Below are positions 62,640-64,000 of a DNA stretch of 64,000 bases, one piece after another (position 1 is the stretch's first letter; every line of letters starts with the position of its first letter). Position numbers and translations under genes: made by a program. The notes beneath the pieces are model-generated. The model was given only the letters and a program-made list of their open reading frames with translations. It searched no databases and was not told where the DNA came from. The DNA is from Sphingomonas sp. PP-CE-3A-406 (lineage in GTDB: Bacteria; Pseudomonadota; Alphaproteobacteria; Sphingomonadales; Sphingomonadaceae): contig NZ_RCWY01000001.1 of the NCBI RefSeq assembly GCF_003688625.1, positions 1,384,847-1,448,846 on the forward strand, in the 5' to 3' direction.

Positions 62640-63666
62640 CACGCTTTTCCGTTTTCGATCCGCGAAAGCGCAACCCGACTGATCCCGACCTGCGCCGCAA
62701 AAACCTTCGCATGGTTCGCCGCGGGGTGCCCTCTATTCAGATCGGCACCCGGCTGAACGACGAAGGCGTGCCGGCCCCCGTGGTGGGGAGTGGAACGCCT
62801 CGACGGTCCGAGGCGATCCCGCCAAACTCGTCGGCATCCTTAACAACCCGCTCTACGTGGGACGCCTAGTATGGGGGCGCCGGAAGTGGCGCAGGAACCC
62901 CGACAGCGAGAAGCGCGAACGCCGCTATCGGCTCCGTAACCAGTCTGATTGGGTAGAAGTTGGGATCCCAGATCTACAAAACATCGACGATACTGTCTTC
63001 GAAGCCGCGCGCGATAAAATCGAACACCGCAAGCGCCCGGCAACGGCATCGTCGACAGTCGGCAGCAAGCGCACAAAGCATCTCCTGTCCGGGCTCATCC
63101 GCTGTATTTGCTGCGGGGCAAACTATACGATCAGCGGGAAGGATTATTACCGCTGCGCTGGTCAGAAGGAGCGAGGCACGTGCGGTAATCGTGTTTCCGT
63201 GCGCAAGGAACCTCTGGAGGCCGCGACGCTGGCGGTTCTGCAGGAGCATCTGCTGACCGAGAACCATGTGCGCCTATTTATAGAAGAATTCGAGCACGAG
63301 ATGCAGCGATTGGGCCAGGACGCGGGCATGGAGCACGCAGCTCAACACCGCCTCAAGCAGGTCACTACTGAACTCGACAATCTGTACCAGAACCTGCTCG
63401 CCGGCATTGCCAGTCCGGTGCTCCGGGCGATGATCGCGGAGCGAAAGGCGGAGAAGGAGCGGCTGGAGACACAAAGAGTTGCAACAATTACCAGGAAACC
63501 GATCGTAGTCTCCCTGCCCGACCCGGTGCTTGTGGACCGGTTCCGCAGCAAGGTTGCGGCACTCCGCCAGTCGCTCGACGACGGAACGATCCGGACCGAG
63601 GCTGCGGCTGTGATGTTGACGCTCATCGAAAGCGTGCCCATTTGCCCTGACGCCCCCAGGCCCTGA
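62640..63666 (+). pseudogene. Large serine recombinase, truncated and frameshifted
   Basis: Part 1 (62640-62795): LRRKNLRMVRRGVPSIQIGT then RLNDEGVPAP. Part 2, shifted by one base: GGEWNASTVRGDPAKLVGIL, NNPLYVGRLVWGRRKW, the zinc ribbon LSGLIRCICCGANYTISGKD, YYRCAGQKERGTCGNR, a coiled coil and an intact C-terminus at 63666. The recombinase and zinc-ribbon domains are present, but the N-terminal resolvase catalytic domain is missing. A GTG at 62857 leaves a 269-residue C-terminal frame. It ends 96 bases from tRNA-fMet. Confidence 0.8.
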
Positions 63667-63761
63667 GATGGAGGTGGTCGCGAAGGTATCGGATCTGCTG
63701 GCATGGGCCACAAACGACAACGCCGCCCCAGGAGCCGGCGTGAGGTCGAGTTCTGTAATGG

Positions 63762-63838
<77 letters not shown>

Positions 63839-63925
63839 ACGGCACGGCTAGCGTGCGTTGGGTAGAAGACGTTTGTGAATGGGTTTTGGATATGTTGCGT
63901 GTTTACATGTTGCACGGGCTTCAAT

Positions 63926-64000
63926 GCCTGGCGACGACCTACTCTTCCATCGCTTGAGCGATAGTACCATTGGCGCAGTCGGGTTTCACGGCCGAGTTCG
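63926..64000 (-). rRNA. rrf: 5S rRNA, 3' part (runs off the window)
   Basis: The complement reads CGAACTCGGCCGTGAAACCC, GCGCCAATGGTACTATCGCT and then GTAGGTCGTCGCCAGGC, the conserved 5S rRNA 3' two-thirds. The 5' end lies beyond 64000, so an rRNA operon enters from the right on the minus strand. Confidence 0.95.

Overview
The window looks like chromosomal DNA of a sphingomonad (Sphingomonas or a close alphaproteobacterium). The grounds are uniformly high GC with strong GC3 in coding frames, REP-type hairpins of the GTCATTCCCGCG kind, many short 4-base gene overlaps, GTG/TTG starts, TonB/PepSY iron uptake, a FixLJ pair, and an initiator tRNA next to 5S rRNA at the right edge. No database could be searched, so genus level is an inference.

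Layout. 0-8.4 kb is ordinary core and accessory material: a LysR regulator, ybeY-corC, a sorbosone-dehydrogenase-like enzyme, a PNPOx/DUF2007 pair, a ccdAB-type toxin-antitoxin pair, tldD, and an ABC ATPase. 8.4-20.1 kb is a complete-looking non-phosphorylating L-fucose pathway. A secreted GH29 fucosidase, FucP symporter, mutarotase, 1-dehydrogenase (AKR), lactonase, a two-gene UxaA-type fuconate dehydratase, an SDR 2-keto-3-deoxyfuconate dehydrogenase and a FAH-fold hydrolase would convert fucose to pyruvate plus L-lactate; an FMN lactate dehydrogenase would then oxidise the lactate. An IclR regulator and a zinc alcohol dehydrogenase accompany it. 20.2-23.5 kb is a Fur-type siderophore receptor with a PepSY protein. 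23.7-27.1 kb holds a SEC-C protein and a divergent MerC / COG0523 GTPase / DUF1826 zinc group around one palindrome. 27.2-29.6 kb encodes two secreted phosphatases.

29.6-41 kb is a low-oxygen or stress module: BON protein, universal stress protein, FixL, FixJ, a degenerate receiver protein, acetate kinase, phosphoketolase, alcohol dehydrogenase and a quinone reductase. A short repeated motif (about TGCGTAGTTCCCGA) sits in front of several of these units and is a candidate FixJ site. 41-49 kb is accessory: LysR with a dehalogenase-like hydrolase, a stress protein, a small amidase-like protein, a GDSL esterase, TetR with a DUF1349 protein and an acetyltransferase, and HxlR with an NmrA-type reductase.

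49-56 kb is a gene graveyard. An ABC ATPase 5' end is fused in frame to a photolyase 3' end, and a histidine kinase 5' end runs into an antisense monooxygenase fragment; the intact adaptor and regulator genes between them look like a ~3.2 kb segment whose two ends both lie inside genes. AraC and HlyD/TolC remnants follow. 56-61.8 kb holds MipA, a small (p)ppGpp-hydrolase-like HD protein with an overlapping partner, and a type VI secretion cargo operon (Eag/DUF1795 chaperone, prePAAR-PAAR effector with an unrecognised C-terminal domain, overlapping immunity candidate). 62-63.7 kb carries decayed mobile-element genes (primase zinc finger, large serine recombinase) directly beside tRNA-fMet and the 3' end of a 5S rRNA gene.
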